From an uncultured Flavobacteriales bacterium (GTDB lineage: Bacteria; Bacteroidota; Bacteroidia; CAIKAF01), in contig CAIKAF010000029.1 of NCBI GenBank assembly GCA_903825395.1, positions 120,498-184,497 of the forward strand: DNA of 64,000 nt, given 5' to 3'. A program made the translations under genes and the position numbers. A model generated the notes under the pieces. It was not told where the DNA came from. It saw only the letters and a list, made by a program, of their open reading frames with translations, and ran no database searches. This document shows positions 8,522-18,247 of this stretch, piece after piece; position 1 is the first letter of the stretch; every line of letters starts with the position of its first letter.

Positions 8522-10155
8522 TTGAACTCAGGAAATTTAAAGGTTAATGGCATCCGCCGCCCAGATCCGAAGGCCCTTCGGCTTACTCGCAACACCGGAG
8601 CCATTTGATGGCGTTTGAATTCGGAGCGGTTCACCAGTTGAACAATACGTTCAACAACGGTGGCATCAAAACCTAAATCAATAATTTCCAGGGGGCTTTT
8701 CCCCTCCACCACAAACTGCTGCAACACGGCATCCAAAAGGGCATAGTCAGGCAGGCTGTCGCTGTCTTTTTGATCTGGCCTTAATTCTGCCGATGGCGCC
8801 TTGGTCAAAATTGACTCAGGGATGCGCTCCTCTTCTCGATTTATCCAGCGGGCCAATGAATAAACCTCTGTTTTCCACAGGTCACCTAAAATGCTAAGCG
8901 CACCACACATGTCCCCATATAAGGTGCCATATCCAACAGCAGCTTCGCTTTTATTGGTGGTGTTCAGTAAAATCCAACCGTATCTGTTGCTCAATGCCAT
9001 CAGCAGTAAACCCCGCATCCGACTTTGAATATTTTCTTCAGTAACATCCGCAGCCCGATGATTCAAATGCTGCTTCAGGCTCTGTTCCACGCAATTTACC
9101 GGCTCAGCAATGGGCAGCATTTCAAGCCGAATGCGCAGGCTTTTGGCTAGTTCTTCTGAATCCTGTACGGAATGGTCTGAAGAGTACTTGGACGGCAACA
9201 TTAGGCCAACCACATGTTCAGGCCCTAGTGCATCTGCCGCAAGACAGGCAACCAAGGCCGAATCAATCCCTCCACTTAGCCCTAGAACGGCTGTTCTAAA
9301 CCCATTTTTTGAAAAATAGTCCGATATCCCCATGCACAAGGTTTTATACAGCGCCTCTGTTTCGTTGTATTCTTGAGTTGAAATAGGGGGGTAGCTCGAT
9401 TCTGAATCCCAGATCCACAGACCTTCTTCGCCCAATGGAAGCTGAAGTACAATCTCTCCCTGGGCATTCATAACAAACGACTGACCATCAAACAACAAGC
9501 CAGTATGCCCACCCACTTGGTTCACATAGATGAAGGGCATTTGAAAGCGCAGGGCATGAAATCTGGCCATGTCAACCCTATTTTTTCGTTGGCCTTGGTG
9601 GTAGGGCGATGCCGTCATATTGATAATGAAATCCATACCTATGGTATTCATTTCAGTCAATACATCTCGATGGTATCTGGGTTGTTCAGGCTCAATGTTC
9701 CAAGTATCTTCACAAATGGCAAGGCCCAGCGCTTTTCCCTTCCAATACAGCGGAGATCGCTCCGCGCCGGGCTCAAAATGCCGGTCCTCGTCAAACACAT
9801 CGTACGTGGGCAGTAGAGTCTTATGTTGATGCCCCATGATTTGGCCTTCAGCCAGCAGCCAAGCGGTATTAAACCAGGGCTTACCGGAATCAAAATTAAG
9901 GCTGGGGGCTCCGACCAAAACGGCAAAATCCGCATCGGTTTCCAAGGCAATCTGTATCAATGCAGGTTGGACCGCATCGAACATGGCCGGATAATGCAAC
10001 AGGTCTTCCGGCGGATATCCCGTCAGAGACAATTCAGGAAACACCATTAAATCTAAGTGCTGGGCTTTGCCCCGCTGAATAAAATCCAGAATTTTCTGGC
10101 AATTTCCAGCAATGTCACCAACCAAGGAGTTAAACTGAACCAAACCAATTTTCAT
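8518..10155 (-). CDS. nadE: Glutamine-dependent NAD+ synthetase
   Basis: Makes NAD+ from nicotinate adenine dinucleotide, ATP and glutamine-derived ammonia. It is 545 residues in two domains. The N-terminal nitrilase-type glutaminase has Glu41 (FPELSLTGYPPE), the HKTLLPTYDVFDE lysine and the LAICEDTWN cysteine. The C-terminal synthetase has the P-loop LGLSGGIDSALVA, NTTNKSE and a KAPSAEL segment. Both active sites look intact. A TATCTTTG box ends 4 nt before the ATG, which predicts a leaderless transcript. The downstream hypothetical gene overlaps by ATGA. Confidence 0.97.
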   Translation of the reverse strand: MKIGLVQFNSLVGDIAGNCQKILDFIQRGKAQHLDLMVFPELSLTGYPPEDLLHYPAMFDAVQPALIQIALETDADFAVLVGAPSLNFDSGKPWFNTAWLLAEGQIMGHQHKTLLPTYDVFDEDRHFEPGAERSPLYWKGKALGLAICEDTWNIEPEQPRYHRDVLTEMNTIGMDFIINMTASPYHQGQRKNRVDMARFHALRFQMPFIYVNQVGGHTGLLFDGQSFVMNAQGEIVLQLPLGEEGLWIWDSESSYPPISTQEYNETEALYKTLCMGISDYFSKNGFRTAVLGLSGGIDSALVACLAADALGPEHVVGLMLPSKYSSDHSVQDSEELAKSLRIRLEMLPIAEPVNCVEQSLKQHLNHRAADVTEENIQSRMRGLLLMALSNRYGWILLNTTNKSEAAVGYGTLYGDMCGALSILGDLWKTEVYSLARWINREEERIPESILTKAPSAELRPDQKDSDSLPDYALLDAVLQQFVVEGKSPLEIIDLGFDATVVERIVQLVNRSEFKRHQMAPVLRVSRRAFGSGRRMPLTFKFPEFK

Positions 10156-10159
10156 AGAA

Positions 10160-10167
10160 CAAAGATA
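10160..10167 (-). promoter_or_regulatory. -7 box four bases before nadE ATG
   Basis: On the minus strand TATCTTTG (full TAnnTTTG match) ends 4 nt before the nadE ATG at 10155, so the transcript would have little or no leader. No -33 TTTG is evident. Confidence 0.5.
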
Positions 10168-10210
10168 GATTCTTAACCCGTTGTTCGGATTTTTGAAAAA
10201 CTGCTTTTTT

Positions 10211-10364
10211 GGGCGGCCTTATCGGCTTTCACCTGTAGTCGAAGCTACCAAGGGCCATGGGGGATTGGCCTGACAGGTGGCTTCCGCTGGTCGCCCCTGT
10301 CAGCCTACCCCCATTTGGCCCTTGGTAACTCCGCCTGCCGGCTCAATCCGGGGCCGAATCGGCT
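10211..10364 (+). repeat. GC-hairpin element, copy A
   Basis: One of six related elements in this window. The left end GGGCGGCCTTATCGGCTTTC and the right end CTCAATCCGGGGCCG match the others. Between them is a long hairpin: arms beginning TACCAAGGGCC (10256) and ending GGCCCTTGGTA (10316-10326 region) around an apical GGTGGCTTCCGCTGGTCGCC. It sits in the nadE/rho divergent gap, 55 bp upstream of the nadE start. Confidence 0.85.
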
Positions 10365-10502
10365 CGCTAGAAATACCTAGCAACATATTCAAGGAGAGTC
10401 GAAAACCCCATATGGATGTAGTTTAAATTAAATTTCAATGGACTAGTTTTCAGATTTTAAAGGTTATTTTTGAATTTTCATGTACGCTTTACCTGTATTT
10501 TT

Positions 10503-10532
10503 TTTGCATTATTAAAAATGTTTGTAATATTG
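10503..10532 (+). promoter_or_regulatory. Putative rho promoter
   Basis: TTTG at 10503-10506 and TAATATTG at 10525-10532, spaced 18 bp, fit the Bacteroidota -33/-7 pattern with one mismatch. The predicted leader to the rho ATG at 10625 is about 85-90 nt, long enough to hold autoregulatory signals, though none was recognised. Confidence 0.5.
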
Positions 10533-10624
10533 CGCCACGTTCCTAATTCATTCCCGTCCGCGAAAAGGGCAGCCCGGCTGACATTTTAGAAAAAGGGGAT
10601 TCCGAACAAACTTCAAAAACCAGT

Positions 10625-12292
10625 ATGAATCAATTTGAGGACTTGAAGCGCAGGCTCTTGCCTGACTTGAAAGAAATTGCACGAGTTCTAGATGTGCCTA
10701 AATATCAATACATGCGCAAGGATGAATTGATCGACGCCATTATGAACATTAAAAACGAAAGCGAAGCTATGGAGTCCTCTGCTCCAACAGAGCCGAATCC
10801 TGCTCCAGCCGTAGAGTCTGAAACTCCAAAACGCAAGCGATTGCGCTTAGCCAGCGAACTTCCTAAAGACGAAAACTTGGTGGCCAAGGAAACACAAAAT
10901 CCGATTTCTCCAGAGTCGCCAATTTTGGAGGTTCCAGAGCGCCGCGGCCGGCCAGATTTCAGAGAACAAGCTCGGCCGGAAGCCGGTCAAGATTCATTCA
11001 GTACAGGAGCTCGTGGTTTTCGTCATCCCGGCAGGGAACGCGACTCAGGGCCACGTCCCATGGATCTTCCACGAAATCCTTCCGCTGCAGCACCTTCCGA
11101 CGGAAGACCTGCCCGGGAATTTCCTCAACGGGAATCTGTGCCGCAAAAAAAATACGATGTATATACCTTCGAGACATTTGTTGATGCAGAAGGGGTATTA
11201 GATATCATGCCCGAGGGCTTTGGCTTTTTACGCAGCAGCGATTACAACTACCTGGCCTCTCCCGACGATGTATATGTTTCTCAATCGCAAATTAAATTGT
11301 TCGGTTTGCGAACGGGAGACACCGTGGTAGGTACCATTCGCCCTCCCAAAGAAGGTGAAAAATTCTACCCTTTAATCAAGGTGAAAGAAATCAATGGACA
11401 AGATCCGGCGGTGGTACGCGATCGCATTCCTTTCGACTTTTTAACCCCACTGTTTCCCTTCGAAAAAATACAGGTTGCCAAGCAGGGTAGCAAAACCCAC
11501 AGCATGTCTACCCGTATTTTAGATATGTTTAGCCCGATTGGGAAAGGTCAACGCGGTTTGATTGTAGCACAGCCTAAAACAGGGAAAACAGTATTGCTGA
11601 AAGAGGTCGCCAATGCCATTGCCGAAAATCATCCAGAAATTTATCTGATCATTCTACTTATTGATGAACGTCCGGAAGAGGTGACCGATATGGCACGCAG
11701 TGTAAAGGCAGAAGTCATTGCAAGTACCTTCGATGAACCCGCAGAACGCCACGTAAAAATCGCTACCCTGGTTCTTGAAAAGGCAAAGAGAATGGTTGAA
11801 TGCGGACACGATGTGGTTATTTTGCTGGATTCCATAACTCGATTGGCCAGAGCTCATAATACATGTGCACCGGCCTCAGGAAAGGTGCTTTCGGGTGGTG
11901 TGGATTCCAATGCCCTCCAAAAGCCAAAACGGTTCTTTGGAGCCGCCCGTAAAATTGAAAATGGAGGCTCATTGACAATTTTGGCTACGGCCTTAATCGA
12001 CACAGGCTCTAAAATGGACGAGGTGATTTTTGAAGAGTTCAAGGGTACAGGAAATATGGAACTGCAATTGGATCGTAAATTGGCCAATAAGCGAATTTAT
12101 CCTGCGATTGATATCAACGCTTCCAGTACGCGCCGCGACGACCTTTTGGTGAGCAAAGAAATGCTGAACCGCCTCTATGTGCTTCGAAACCACTTAAGCG
12201 ATATGAATACCATCGAAGCCATGGAATTCTTAACCGACCGTTTGAAGTTTACCCACAGCAATGAGGAGTTCCTAATCAGCATGAACGGTTAA
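10625..12292 (+). CDS. rho: Transcription termination factor Rho
   Basis: Hexameric RNA helicase that ends transcription. It has 555 residues: an N-terminal Rho-N helix bundle (residues 1-45), then a polar low-complexity insert of about 130 residues rich in P, E, R and S, then the RNA-binding cold-shock-like domain (from about 183, [15 protein letters not shown]), then the RecA-type ATPase with P-loop PKTGKT ([14 protein letters not shown]), [14 protein letters not shown], the Q-loop [21 protein letters not shown] and the C-terminal [16 protein letters not shown]. Long N-terminal inserts are typical of Bacteroidota Rho. The next gene starts 4 bp downstream. Confidence 0.98.
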   Translation: MNQFEDLKRRLLPDLKEIARVLDVPKYQYMRKDELIDAIMNIKNESEAMESSAPTEPNPAPAVESETPKRKRLRLASELPKDENLVAKETQNPISPESPILEVPERRGRPDFREQARPEAGQDSFSTGARGFRHPGRERDSGPRPMDLPRNPSAAAPSDGRPAREFPQRESVPQKKYDVYTFETFVDAEGVLDIMPEGFGFLRSSDYNYLASPDDVYVSQSQIKLFGLRTGDTVVGTIRPPKEGEKFYPLIKVKEINGQDPAVVRDRIPFDFLTPLFPFEKIQVAKQGSKTHSMSTRILDMFSPIGKGQRGLIVAQPKTGKTVLLKEVANAIAENHPEIYLIILLIDERPEEVTDMARSVKAEVIASTFDEPAERHVKIATLVLEKAKRMVECGHDVVILLDSITRLARAHNTCAPASGKVLSGGVDSNALQKPKRFFGAARKIENGGSLTILATALIDTGSKMDEVIFEEFKGTGNMELQLDRKLANKRIYPAIDINASSTRRDDLLVSKEMLNRLYVLRNHLSDMNTIEAMEFLTDRLKFTHSNEEFLISMNG

Positions 12293-12296
12293 CACC

Positions 12297-12809
12297 ATGA
12301 GCCCTTTATACGGTGCACTAACACTCAATATTGCTTATTTGTGGTTTAGGTGGCTGAGCCAATACTTCCATTGGGTGGGCCCCGGTGATTTTTTGTGGCG
12401 AATGCCCGTATTTCCTCTGCTCATTGCTTTTCCCTTCATTCAGTTCTTAGTGGTTCGAAGGCGGATGCAACAGATTCAAAATGGGGCAGCCATTGAAAAT
12501 CCCTCTCTCTTCGTATGGTATAAAGAAGCCGCCAAAACCGGTTTATTGACGGCCGTCTTTGTTTCCGGTTCCATTTGGTTGTATTACACCTACATCGACC
12601 GCACGTATTTGCCATCATCCATTATAAGTGCCATTGCAGAAGCCATTAAATCAGGGATGCCGGCGGAACAAATGAAAACGTACGCCGAAACCCTCAAGCT
12701 GTTCAATCAAACCAATTCCAGGGCCGTTTTTACCCTGTCCGGTTTAACGGTTTTCGGCATGCTGAGTGCCTGGCCTGCCGCACTTTTGGCATTAAAATTT
12801 AAAAAATGA
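12297..12809 (+). CDS. DUF4199-like membrane protein
   Basis: 170 residues with four hydrophobic helices (about 5-22, 35-55, 78-96, 145-165) and a polar segment 100-140 with YYTYIDRTYLPSSIISAIAEAIKSGMPAEQMKTY. That topology and the Y-I-D segment resemble DUF4199, a Bacteroidota membrane family of unknown role; this assignment is by eye. It begins 4 bp after rho and is followed by a hairpin terminator, so rho and this gene form one transcript. Confidence 0.72.
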   Translation: MSPLYGALTLNIAYLWFRWLSQYFHWVGPGDFLWRMPVFPLLIAFPFIQFLVVRRRMQQIQNGAAIENPSLFVWYKEAAKTGLLTAVFVSGSIWLYYTYIDRTYLPSSIISAIAEAIKSGMPAEQMKTYAETLKLFNQTNSRAVFTLSGLTVFGMLSAWPAALLALKFKK

Positions 12810-12825
12810 GCAGGGAATCGACATC

Positions 12826-12849
12826 AAAACCACCTTTGAGAGTGGTTTT
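12826..12849 (+). terminator. Hairpin terminator after the rho unit
   Basis: AAAACCAC (12826-12833) pairs perfectly with GTGGTTTT (12842-12849) around an 8-nt loop. The T run of the terminator overlaps the TTTG of the next promoter. Confidence 0.6.
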
Positions 12850-12878
12850 GCGCATGTCATTTCAATTCATTACATTTG
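12847..12878 (+). promoter_or_regulatory. Promoter of the yceD-rpmF-plsX-fabH operon
   Basis: TTTG at 12847-12850, 20-bp spacer, TACATTTG at 12871-12878: a full match to the Bacteroidota consensus. The -33 element overlaps the preceding terminator stem. It also rules out the in-frame TTG at 12876 as a start and fixes the ATG at 12897. Confidence 0.7.
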
Positions 12879-12896
12879 CAACCATTTTTTAATTCC

Positions 12897-13436
12897 ATGA
12901 GAGTCCGTTCTGAGTATATCGTAGAATTTTCGGGATTAAAAAATGGCTCCCATTCCTATGATTGGACATTGGGAGATGCGTTCTTTGATGGTTTTAACCG
13001 CGACGGCTTTCAGCAGTCTAAACTTCAGGTATCCTGTAGAATGGATAAAGATGAAACCATGTTGGTGTTTCATTTGTCTATCGACGGAGTCCTAGATTTT
13101 GATTGCGACCGATGTTTAACTCCCTTTACTTTTCGGTTAAAGGGCAATAAAACCTTGGTTTTCAAGTTGAATGGAACCGCCTCTGAAGAGGAAGACGAAG
13201 ATTTGTTCGTGTTGGACGCATCCGAATATCAAATTGATATGGCGCCCCATCTGAACGATTTGGTGCAGATTCTGTTGCCCATGAAACGGCTTTGCCAAAT
13301 GAATGAAGGAAAACCTTTAGAGTGTGATCCGGAAATGTTGGCAAAGTTGGAAGCGTATTCTACCTCGGCAGAGGAACCCGAACACATCGATCCCCGCTGG
13401 GAAAAACTTCAGCAGTTAAAATCTGATGATAATTGA
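12897..13436 (+). CDS. yceD: YceD/DUF177 family protein
   Basis: 179 residues. The core CxxC-type segment FDCDRCLTPFTFRLKG (near residue 65) and the C-terminal LPMKRLCQMNEGK are typical of YceD/DUF177, a small family nearly always encoded just before rpmF. In E. coli and plants YceD has been linked to 23S rRNA metabolism. Here rpmF follows 15 bp downstream, as expected. The ATG at 12897 is used because the promoter box covers the earlier TTG. Confidence 0.92.
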   Translation: MRVRSEYIVEFSGLKNGSHSYDWTLGDAFFDGFNRDGFQQSKLQVSCRMDKDETMLVFHLSIDGVLDFDCDRCLTPFTFRLKGNKTLVFKLNGTASEEEDEDLFVLDASEYQIDMAPHLNDLVQILLPMKRLCQMNEGKPLECDPEMLAKLEAYSTSAEEPEHIDPRWEKLQQLKSDDN

Positions 13437-13451
13437 TTAATTTTGTGAATT

Positions 13452-13643
13452 ATGGCACATCCTAAACGAAAAATTTCCAAAACAAGAAGGGACAAAAGAA
13501 GAACCCACTATAAGGCTTCTGAACCGACCTTATCTACCTGTTCAACTACAGGTACTGTTCACCGCCGTCACCGGGCATATTTGGTTGACGGAAACCTTTT
13601 TTATAAAGGAAAGTTGGTGGTAGAAACCACCAAAGCAGAATAA
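13452..13643 (+). CDS. rpmF: 50S ribosomal protein L32
   Basis: 63 residues beginning AHPKRKISKTRRDKRRTHYK, the strongly basic, rRNA-binding L32 N-terminus. Only one cysteine is present (STCSTTG), so the zinc-binding CxxC...CxxC form is absent and this is a zinc-independent type. Its place between yceD and plsX is the conserved arrangement. Confidence 0.97.
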   Translation: MAHPKRKISKTRRDKRRTHYKASEPTLSTCSTTGTVHRRHRAYLVDGNLFYKGKLVVETTKAE

Positions 13644-13666
13644 TTCTGCCAAGTCCAACTCAGTGA

Positions 13667-14617
13667 ATGGTACGTATTGGTCTTGATGTAATGGGGGGCG
13701 ATTATGCCCCTGATTCCGTGTTGGAAGGTGCACTGCTGGCTCACAAGGCCTGGTCGGGTGTTTTTCAATTGGTCTTAATCGGACAGGCTTCGGTGATTCA
13801 ACCTTTCCTGGACGCAAATCCGGAATTGGCTCAGGCTTGCGATACCCTATTTGCTGATCAAGTGATTGATATGGCTGCTAGTCCTGTTCGGGCTTTAGCG
13901 GAAAAGCCAGATTCCAGTATCTCTAAAGGTTTAGATGCGCTGAATGCGGGTTTGATTCATGGTTTTGCTTCGGCAGGAAATACGGGAGCCATGTTGGCCG
14001 GATCTGTACTTAAATTGGGCAGCATCCGCGAAGATATCCGTCCTTGCTTGCTCGGCTGCCTGCCACGCCCCAACGGTTCGGATGGAATTATGTTGGATGT
14101 AGGTGCTATTGCCGATACCAAACCTGAGACCTTACGCGATTTGGCCCTGCTGGGACACGTGTACGCTCAAACAGTTATGGGCATAAACCAACCGAAAATT
14201 GGCCTTCTTTCCATAGGTGAAGAACCAGAAAAAGGAAATGCAGTAACCGTAGCTGGCCATAAATTATTGGCCGAAATGAGCAACATCCATTTTGTAGGAA
14301 ATGTGGAGGGCAGAGATATTTTTTCAGATAAAGCTGATGTAGTAGTTACCGGCGGATTTACAGGAAATGTAGTGGTTAAGTTGAGTGAAAAGTTTTTTGA
14401 AATTGCTCAGGACCTCAATTGCGCAGAACTTCCCTTTTTTAAACGATTAAATTACGAAACCTATGGCGGCTCTCCAATCCTTGGAGTGAACAAACCCGCC
14501 GTAGTTGGGCATGGCATTTCAAGCCCAGCAGCCATTCAAAATATGATTTGGCTTACGTACGATATTGCCCGTACAGGCCTATGTGAACGAATTCTCTCGG
14601 CTTTAAAGAATGAATAA
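13667..14617 (+). CDS. plsX: Phosphate acyltransferase PlsX
   Basis: Makes acyl-phosphate from acyl-ACP for phospholipid synthesis. It is 316 residues; the N-terminal [21 protein letters not shown] and the segments [27 protein letters not shown] and [11 protein letters not shown] are diagnostic. It sits 23 bp after rpmF and overlaps fabH by 8 bp, so the two are probably translationally coupled. Confidence 0.97.
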   Translation: MVRIGLDVMGGDYAPDSVLEGALLAHKAWSGVFQLVLIGQASVIQPFLDANPELAQACDTLFADQVIDMAASPVRALAEKPDSSISKGLDALNAGLIHGFASAGNTGAMLAGSVLKLGSIREDIRPCLLGCLPRPNGSDGIMLDVGAIADTKPETLRDLALLGHVYAQTVMGINQPKIGLLSIGEEPEKGNAVTVAGHKLLAEMSNIHFVGNVEGRDIFSDKADVVVTGGFTGNVVVKLSEKFFEIAQDLNCAELPFFKRLNYETYGGSPILGVNKPAVVGHGISSPAAIQNMIWLTYDIARTGLCERILSALKNE

Positions 14618-15611
14618 GATTAGCTCGGCGATTACAGGAGTTTTTGGATATGTGCCCCCATACGTCCTCACCAACAAAGAATTGGAAGGAATGGTGGATA
14701 CCAACGAAGAGTGGATTGTTAGCCGGACGGGCATTAAAGAACGAAGAATACTGAAAGGAGAAAATTTAGGCACCTCCTTCATGGGAATCGAGGCTGTTAA
14801 AGGTCTGTTAGAAAAAACAGGAACCAAGCCCGAAGAAATCGATATGCTGATTTGTGCAACGGTTACTCCCGATATGCCCTTCCCTGCCACGGCCAATATC
14901 ATTGCCAGTGAAATTGGAGCCGTAAATGCCTTTGGATACGATATCAACGCCGCCTGCTCAGGATTTTTATATGGTTTGGTTACAGGTTCTAAATTCATCG
15001 AGTCTGGCAGCCATAAAAAGGTGATTGTAGTGGGGGGAGACAAAATGTCCAGCATCATTGATTACACCGACCGCACCACCTGTATAATTTTTGGCGATGG
15101 AGCAGGAGCCGTTTTGTTGGAACCCAATTCAGAAGGATTTGGTGTTTTAGACAGCATATTGTTGTCCGACGGCGCCGGAGCCGAATACCTGCATCAAAAA
15201 GCAGGTGGTAGTAGAAAGCCTGCCAGCCATGAAACCGTAGATGCACGCCAGCATTTTGTGTATCAGGAAGGCCAATCGGTATATAAGTTTGCTGTAACAA
15301 ACATGGCGGATGTTTCAGCGCGCATCATGGAGCAAAATGGATTGGTTGCTGAAGACATTGCTTGGCTGGTTCCACACCAAGCCAACAAACGCATAATCGA
15401 TGCCACAGCCAATCGAATGGGCATTGGACCCGAAAAAGTCATGCTGAACATAGAAAAGTATGGCAATACTACCGCAGGTACGCTTCCCCTATGTTTATGG
15501 GATTATGAATCTCAACTAAACACCGGTGATTTATTGGTCCTTTCTGCCTTTGGAGGCGGATTCACCTGGGGCGCCGTATTGGTGCGTTGGGGAATTTCCA
15601 ATAAGTCCTAA
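14610..15611 (+). CDS. fabH: Beta-ketoacyl-ACP synthase III
   Basis: Starts fatty-acid synthesis by condensing acetyl-CoA (or a branched acyl-CoA) with malonyl-ACP. It is 333 residues. The Cys-His-Asn triad is visible: Cys116 in NAACSGF, His in [11 protein letters not shown] and Asn in KYGNTTAGT. The operon yceD-rpmF-plsX-fabH couples ribosome, phospholipid and fatty-acid initiation genes as in many bacteria. A weak hairpin with a T run follows at 15612. Confidence 0.97.
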   Translation: MNKISSAITGVFGYVPPYVLTNKELEGMVDTNEEWIVSRTGIKERRILKGENLGTSFMGIEAVKGLLEKTGTKPEEIDMLICATVTPDMPFPATANIIASEIGAVNAFGYDINAACSGFLYGLVTGSKFIESGSHKKVIVVGGDKMSSIIDYTDRTTCIIFGDGAGAVLLEPNSEGFGVLDSILLSDGAGAEYLHQKAGGSRKPASHETVDARQHFVYQEGQSVYKFAVTNMADVSARIMEQNGLVAEDIAWLVPHQANKRIIDATANRMGIGPEKVMLNIEKYGNTTAGTLPLCLWDYESQLNTGDLLVLSAFGGGFTWGAVLVRWGISNKS

Positions 15612-15630
15612 ACCCTTTGGGTCTTTTTTT
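15612..15630 (+). terminator. Weak terminator after fabH
   Basis: ACCC (15612-15615) and GGGT (15619-15622) form a short stem followed by CTTTTTTT. The stem is only 4-5 bp, so efficiency is doubtful. Confidence 0.35.
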
Positions 15631-15662
15631 GTTCCTTTGCCAAACAACTTAATTTATTCCTT

Positions 15663-16502
15663 ATGTTCCGAGCTATTGGTTTAACCCTACTTATGGGTAT
15701 TTCCCTTTCTTTCTCCCTGTTGAATGCTCAAATCGATATGCCACAGCCTAGTCCTTTGGCTACGCTGAATCAAAAAATTGGCCTGATGGATGCAAACATC
15801 ACCTATTCTCGGCCTAGCGCCAGAGGACGAAAGGTGTTTGGTGAACTTGTTCCTTATGGTAAACTGTGGAGAACAGGTGCCAACAAAGCCTCTTTTATTG
15901 AGTTCACCGATTCGGTAAAAATTGCAGGCATTTCTGTTAAAAAGGGTAAGTACGCCATTTTTACCATTCCAAATGTGGATGAATGGACCATTGTTTTAAA
16001 CAGCGATTGGAATCAATCAGGTACCTCAAAGTACGATGAATCCAAAAACGTAATTAACATTAAGGTGAAACCCAGCATCATCCCATTTTCTGAAACCTTT
16101 ACCATCGATTTTAATTATTTGACCACCAATTCAGCTCAGGTTGAAATCTCATGGGAAACCAGCAAGGTTTCTTTTGGAGTAGAAACCAGTGTAGATGAAG
16201 CGGTAATGCGCAACATTAAAAATGCCTTGAACATTTCTGCCGGATCTTATTTTCAAGCTGCCCGATATTACTATGATACCAATCGGGAGTTGGCCACTGC
16301 TTTGGAGTGGATTAATAAAAGCATTTCTATGGAAGAACGGTATTGGGTAGTTCGTTACAAGGCCCTAATTGAGGCGAAAATGGGTGATTTTAAATCGGCC
16401 TTGAAAACTGCAAAGCGGGCACTAGATTTAGCTAAAGAAGCAGGTAGCGACGATTATGTACGCCTGAACGAGGCTTCCATTCAAGAATGGTCAAAAAAAT
16501 AA
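15663..16502 (+). CDS. Exported DUF2911 domain protein
   Basis: 279 residues with an N-terminal signal peptide ending near LLNAQ (residue 22). Residues 25-175 carry the DUF2911 pattern: ITYSRPSARGRKVFGELVPYGKLWRTGANKAS, then KKGKYAIFTIPN and WTIVLNSDWNQSGTSKYDE. The C-terminal part (185-279) is helical and TPR-like. DUF2911 proteins are common in Bacteroidota and of unknown function. It stands alone between fabH and a GC-hairpin element. Confidence 0.9.
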   Translation: MFRAIGLTLLMGISLSFSLLNAQIDMPQPSPLATLNQKIGLMDANITYSRPSARGRKVFGELVPYGKLWRTGANKASFIEFTDSVKIAGISVKKGKYAIFTIPNVDEWTIVLNSDWNQSGTSKYDESKNVINIKVKPSIIPFSETFTIDFNYLTTNSAQVEISWETSKVSFGVETSVDEAVMRNIKNALNISAGSYFQAARYYYDTNRELATALEWINKSISMEERYWVVRYKALIEAKMGDFKSALKTAKRALDLAKEAGSDDYVRLNEASIQEWSKK

Positions 16503-16523
16503 TATAAACGCTTTTGCTCTTGT

Positions 16524-16672
16524 GCGGCCCGCGGCAGGGATGGAGCCGGCAGGAGCCGAAGACCAGTTTGCTGGGAGAAGGGCTGTTTGGGGGCGACCTT
16601 GGGAGCCACCCAAACAGCCCTTCTCCCCAAACTGGGCAAGGGGACTACAGGCGACAGCCCGTTAAGCCGCCC
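16524..16672 (-). repeat. GC-hairpin element, copy B
   Basis: Same family as copy A, inverted. Read on the minus strand it starts GGGCGGCTTAACGGGCT and ends CATCCCTGCCGCGGGCCGC. Its arms (CCCAGTTTGGGGAGAAGGGC and the complement) are unrelated in sequence to those of copy A, while the apical GGTGGCTCCCAAGGTCGCC is shared with copy D. It starts 22 bp after the DUF2911 stop. Confidence 0.88.
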
Positions 16673-16783
16673 AGAACCCCATCATACCCCTTACCGGGTA
16701 ACATTCCTTTGGCTTTCGGTAGAAATTTATCGCTCAGGATTGCAAAATTTCTTTCATCTTTGCCTAACGCAAATATTACACAC

Positions 16784-17740
16784 ATGTCATCAAGCTTAGG
16801 AATTCCTTCGGTGGACTTGCACCAATTTACTCGTGGAAACGCAGAAGAGCGCGCTGCTTTTGTTGCAGATTTGGGCGCAGCCTTTTCGCAGGTTGGCTTT
16901 GTCGCAGTTAAAAATCATGGACTAACAAACGCGCAAACCGAAGATTTGTATCGGGAAGTGAAATCCTTTTTTGATTTGCCGCTTGAAACAAAATTGTCCT
17001 ATGAAATTCCAGAATTGGCAGGCCAACGCGGGTACACTTCATTTGGTAGAGAACATGCCAAAGGCATGACCGAAGCCGATTTGAAGGAGTTTTGGCACTT
17101 TGGCCAAGACAATATCGCTTCCGATCCCATTGCCTCAAAATATCCTGAAAACATGTATGTTAAGGAATTGCCTGAGTTCAATCGGGTGGGAATGGAAACG
17201 TTTCATTTGCTGGAAGATGCAGGTCGAAATCTGCTGAAGGCCATCGCCTTGTATTTGAATTTGGATGAGAATTATTTTGATTCGCGCATTCACTTGGGCA
17301 ATAGCGTTTTACGCCCGATTCACTACGGACCAATTCTTACCGAACCCAAAGGTGCAGTGCGCGCCGGTGCTCATGAAGATATCAACTTGATTACCTTGTT
17401 GATGGGCGCTTCTGCCGATGGATTGCAGATTTTGAATAAGGCCAACGAATGGGTTTCGGTGACTGCATTGCCCGATCAAGTAGTTGTGAATGTGGGTGAT
17501 ATGTTGCAACGCCTGACCAACAATGTGTTGAAATCTACAACCCACCGGGTTATTAATCCGCCTAAAGAATTTTGGAATACCAGCAGATATTCCATCCCAT
17601 TTTTTCTACACCCCCGTAGCGATATGCGCTTGGATTGCTTGGCATCCTGTGTGACCGATTCCAATCCATTGCACTACGAACCCATTTCAGCAGGCGAATA
17701 TTTAGACCAGCGCCTGGAAGAAATAGGCTTGAAAAAATAA
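16784..17740 (+). CDS. 2OG-Fe(II) oxygenase, isopenicillin N synthase-like
   Basis: 318 residues. The N-terminal DIOX_N pattern (IPSVDLHQF, FVAVKNHG) and the C-terminal double-stranded beta-helix are clear. The iron ligands are HxD in AHEDINLITLLMG and the distal His in STTHRVINPP; RYSIPFF supplies the RxS that binds 2-oxoglutarate. Family members hydroxylate or cyclise small molecules; the substrate here is unknown. The open frame extends upstream to 16514, but only because it runs through hairpin element B, so the ATG at 16784 is preferred. Confidence 0.92.
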   Translation: MSSSLGIPSVDLHQFTRGNAEERAAFVADLGAAFSQVGFVAVKNHGLTNAQTEDLYREVKSFFDLPLETKLSYEIPELAGQRGYTSFGREHAKGMTEADLKEFWHFGQDNIASDPIASKYPENMYVKELPEFNRVGMETFHLLEDAGRNLLKAIALYLNLDENYFDSRIHLGNSVLRPIHYGPILTEPKGAVRAGAHEDINLITLLMGASADGLQILNKANEWVSVTALPDQVVVNVGDMLQRLTNNVLKSTTHRVINPPKEFWNTSRYSIPFFLHPRSDMRLDCLASCVTDSNPLHYEPISAGEYLDQRLEEIGLKK

Positions 17741-17762
17741 CCTGCGCTTTAAAATATTGCCG

Positions 17763-17770
17763 TACCTTTA
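17763..17770 (+). promoter_or_regulatory. -7 box for the gene at 17789
   Basis: TACCTTTA matches TAnnTTTG at seven of eight positions, 18 nt before the ATG at 17789. Confidence 0.45.
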
Positions 17771-17788
17771 CCCCGCTAATTGAAAGGT

Positions 17789-18247
17789 ATGAAGCTTTTT
17801 TTTACACTCCTTTTCGCTGTTTCCGTTTTGGGAATCAGCGCACAAAATTCGAACGAATCTTCGGTACATTCTTGCTTCCAACAATGGGCTACCGCATTTG
17901 ATGCACGGGGCTCAGAAGATGTCTGCGATGGCTGGCATGAAGATGTAGTGGTATCGATTCGATATTCCTCAGGTAAAAACGATTGCTGGATGGGTAAGGT
18001 GGAAGTGAAAGGTGGAAAAATCCAGAATATTTTCCTCAAGTATGTTGATAATAAATATGAGCATTATCAGCCTGAGCCTAAAAAGGAGCTTGCAGAAAAT
18101 CATTTGCGCATTCAACCCGGAACGGGCATAAGCTCAACGCTTCGCCTAAAAGACGATACCTTGGTTAATGTGGTGTTTAAAAATAAACTAAAACCCAAGA
18201 AAAAGTCGTTCCAACAGGCGCCCTTACCTAATTTGGATGATTTATAA
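17789..18247 (+). CDS. Secreted hypothetical protein
   Basis: 152 residues with a signal peptide (MKLFFTLLFAVSVLGISAQ). The mature part has four cysteines (HSCFQQW, DVCDGW, NDCWMG) in its first half and a lysine-rich tail. I do not recognise a family. Start ATG 17789 rather than the TTG at 17780, because the former gives a clean signal peptide. The last 11 bp overlap the start of a small lipoprotein gene, so the two are coupled. Confidence 0.72.
   Translation: MKLFFTLLFAVSVLGISAQNSNESSVHSCFQQWATAFDARGSEDVCDGWHEDVVVSIRYSSGKNDCWMGKVEVKGGKIQNIFLKYVDNKYEHYQPEPKKELAENHLRIQPGTGISSTLRLKDDTLVNVVFKNKLKPKKKSFQQAPLPNLDDL

Noticed and set aside
10211..10364. Hairpin element as an integron attC site
   Set aside because: Length and hairpin suggested it, but the GTTRRRY/RYYYAAC core sites are absent, and no integrase or cassette array is present.
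16514..16783. 90-codon N-terminal extension of the 2OG oxygenase
   Set aside because: The extension is the hairpin element B read as protein and is proline-rich nonsense; the oxygenase domain begins at the ATG at 16784.
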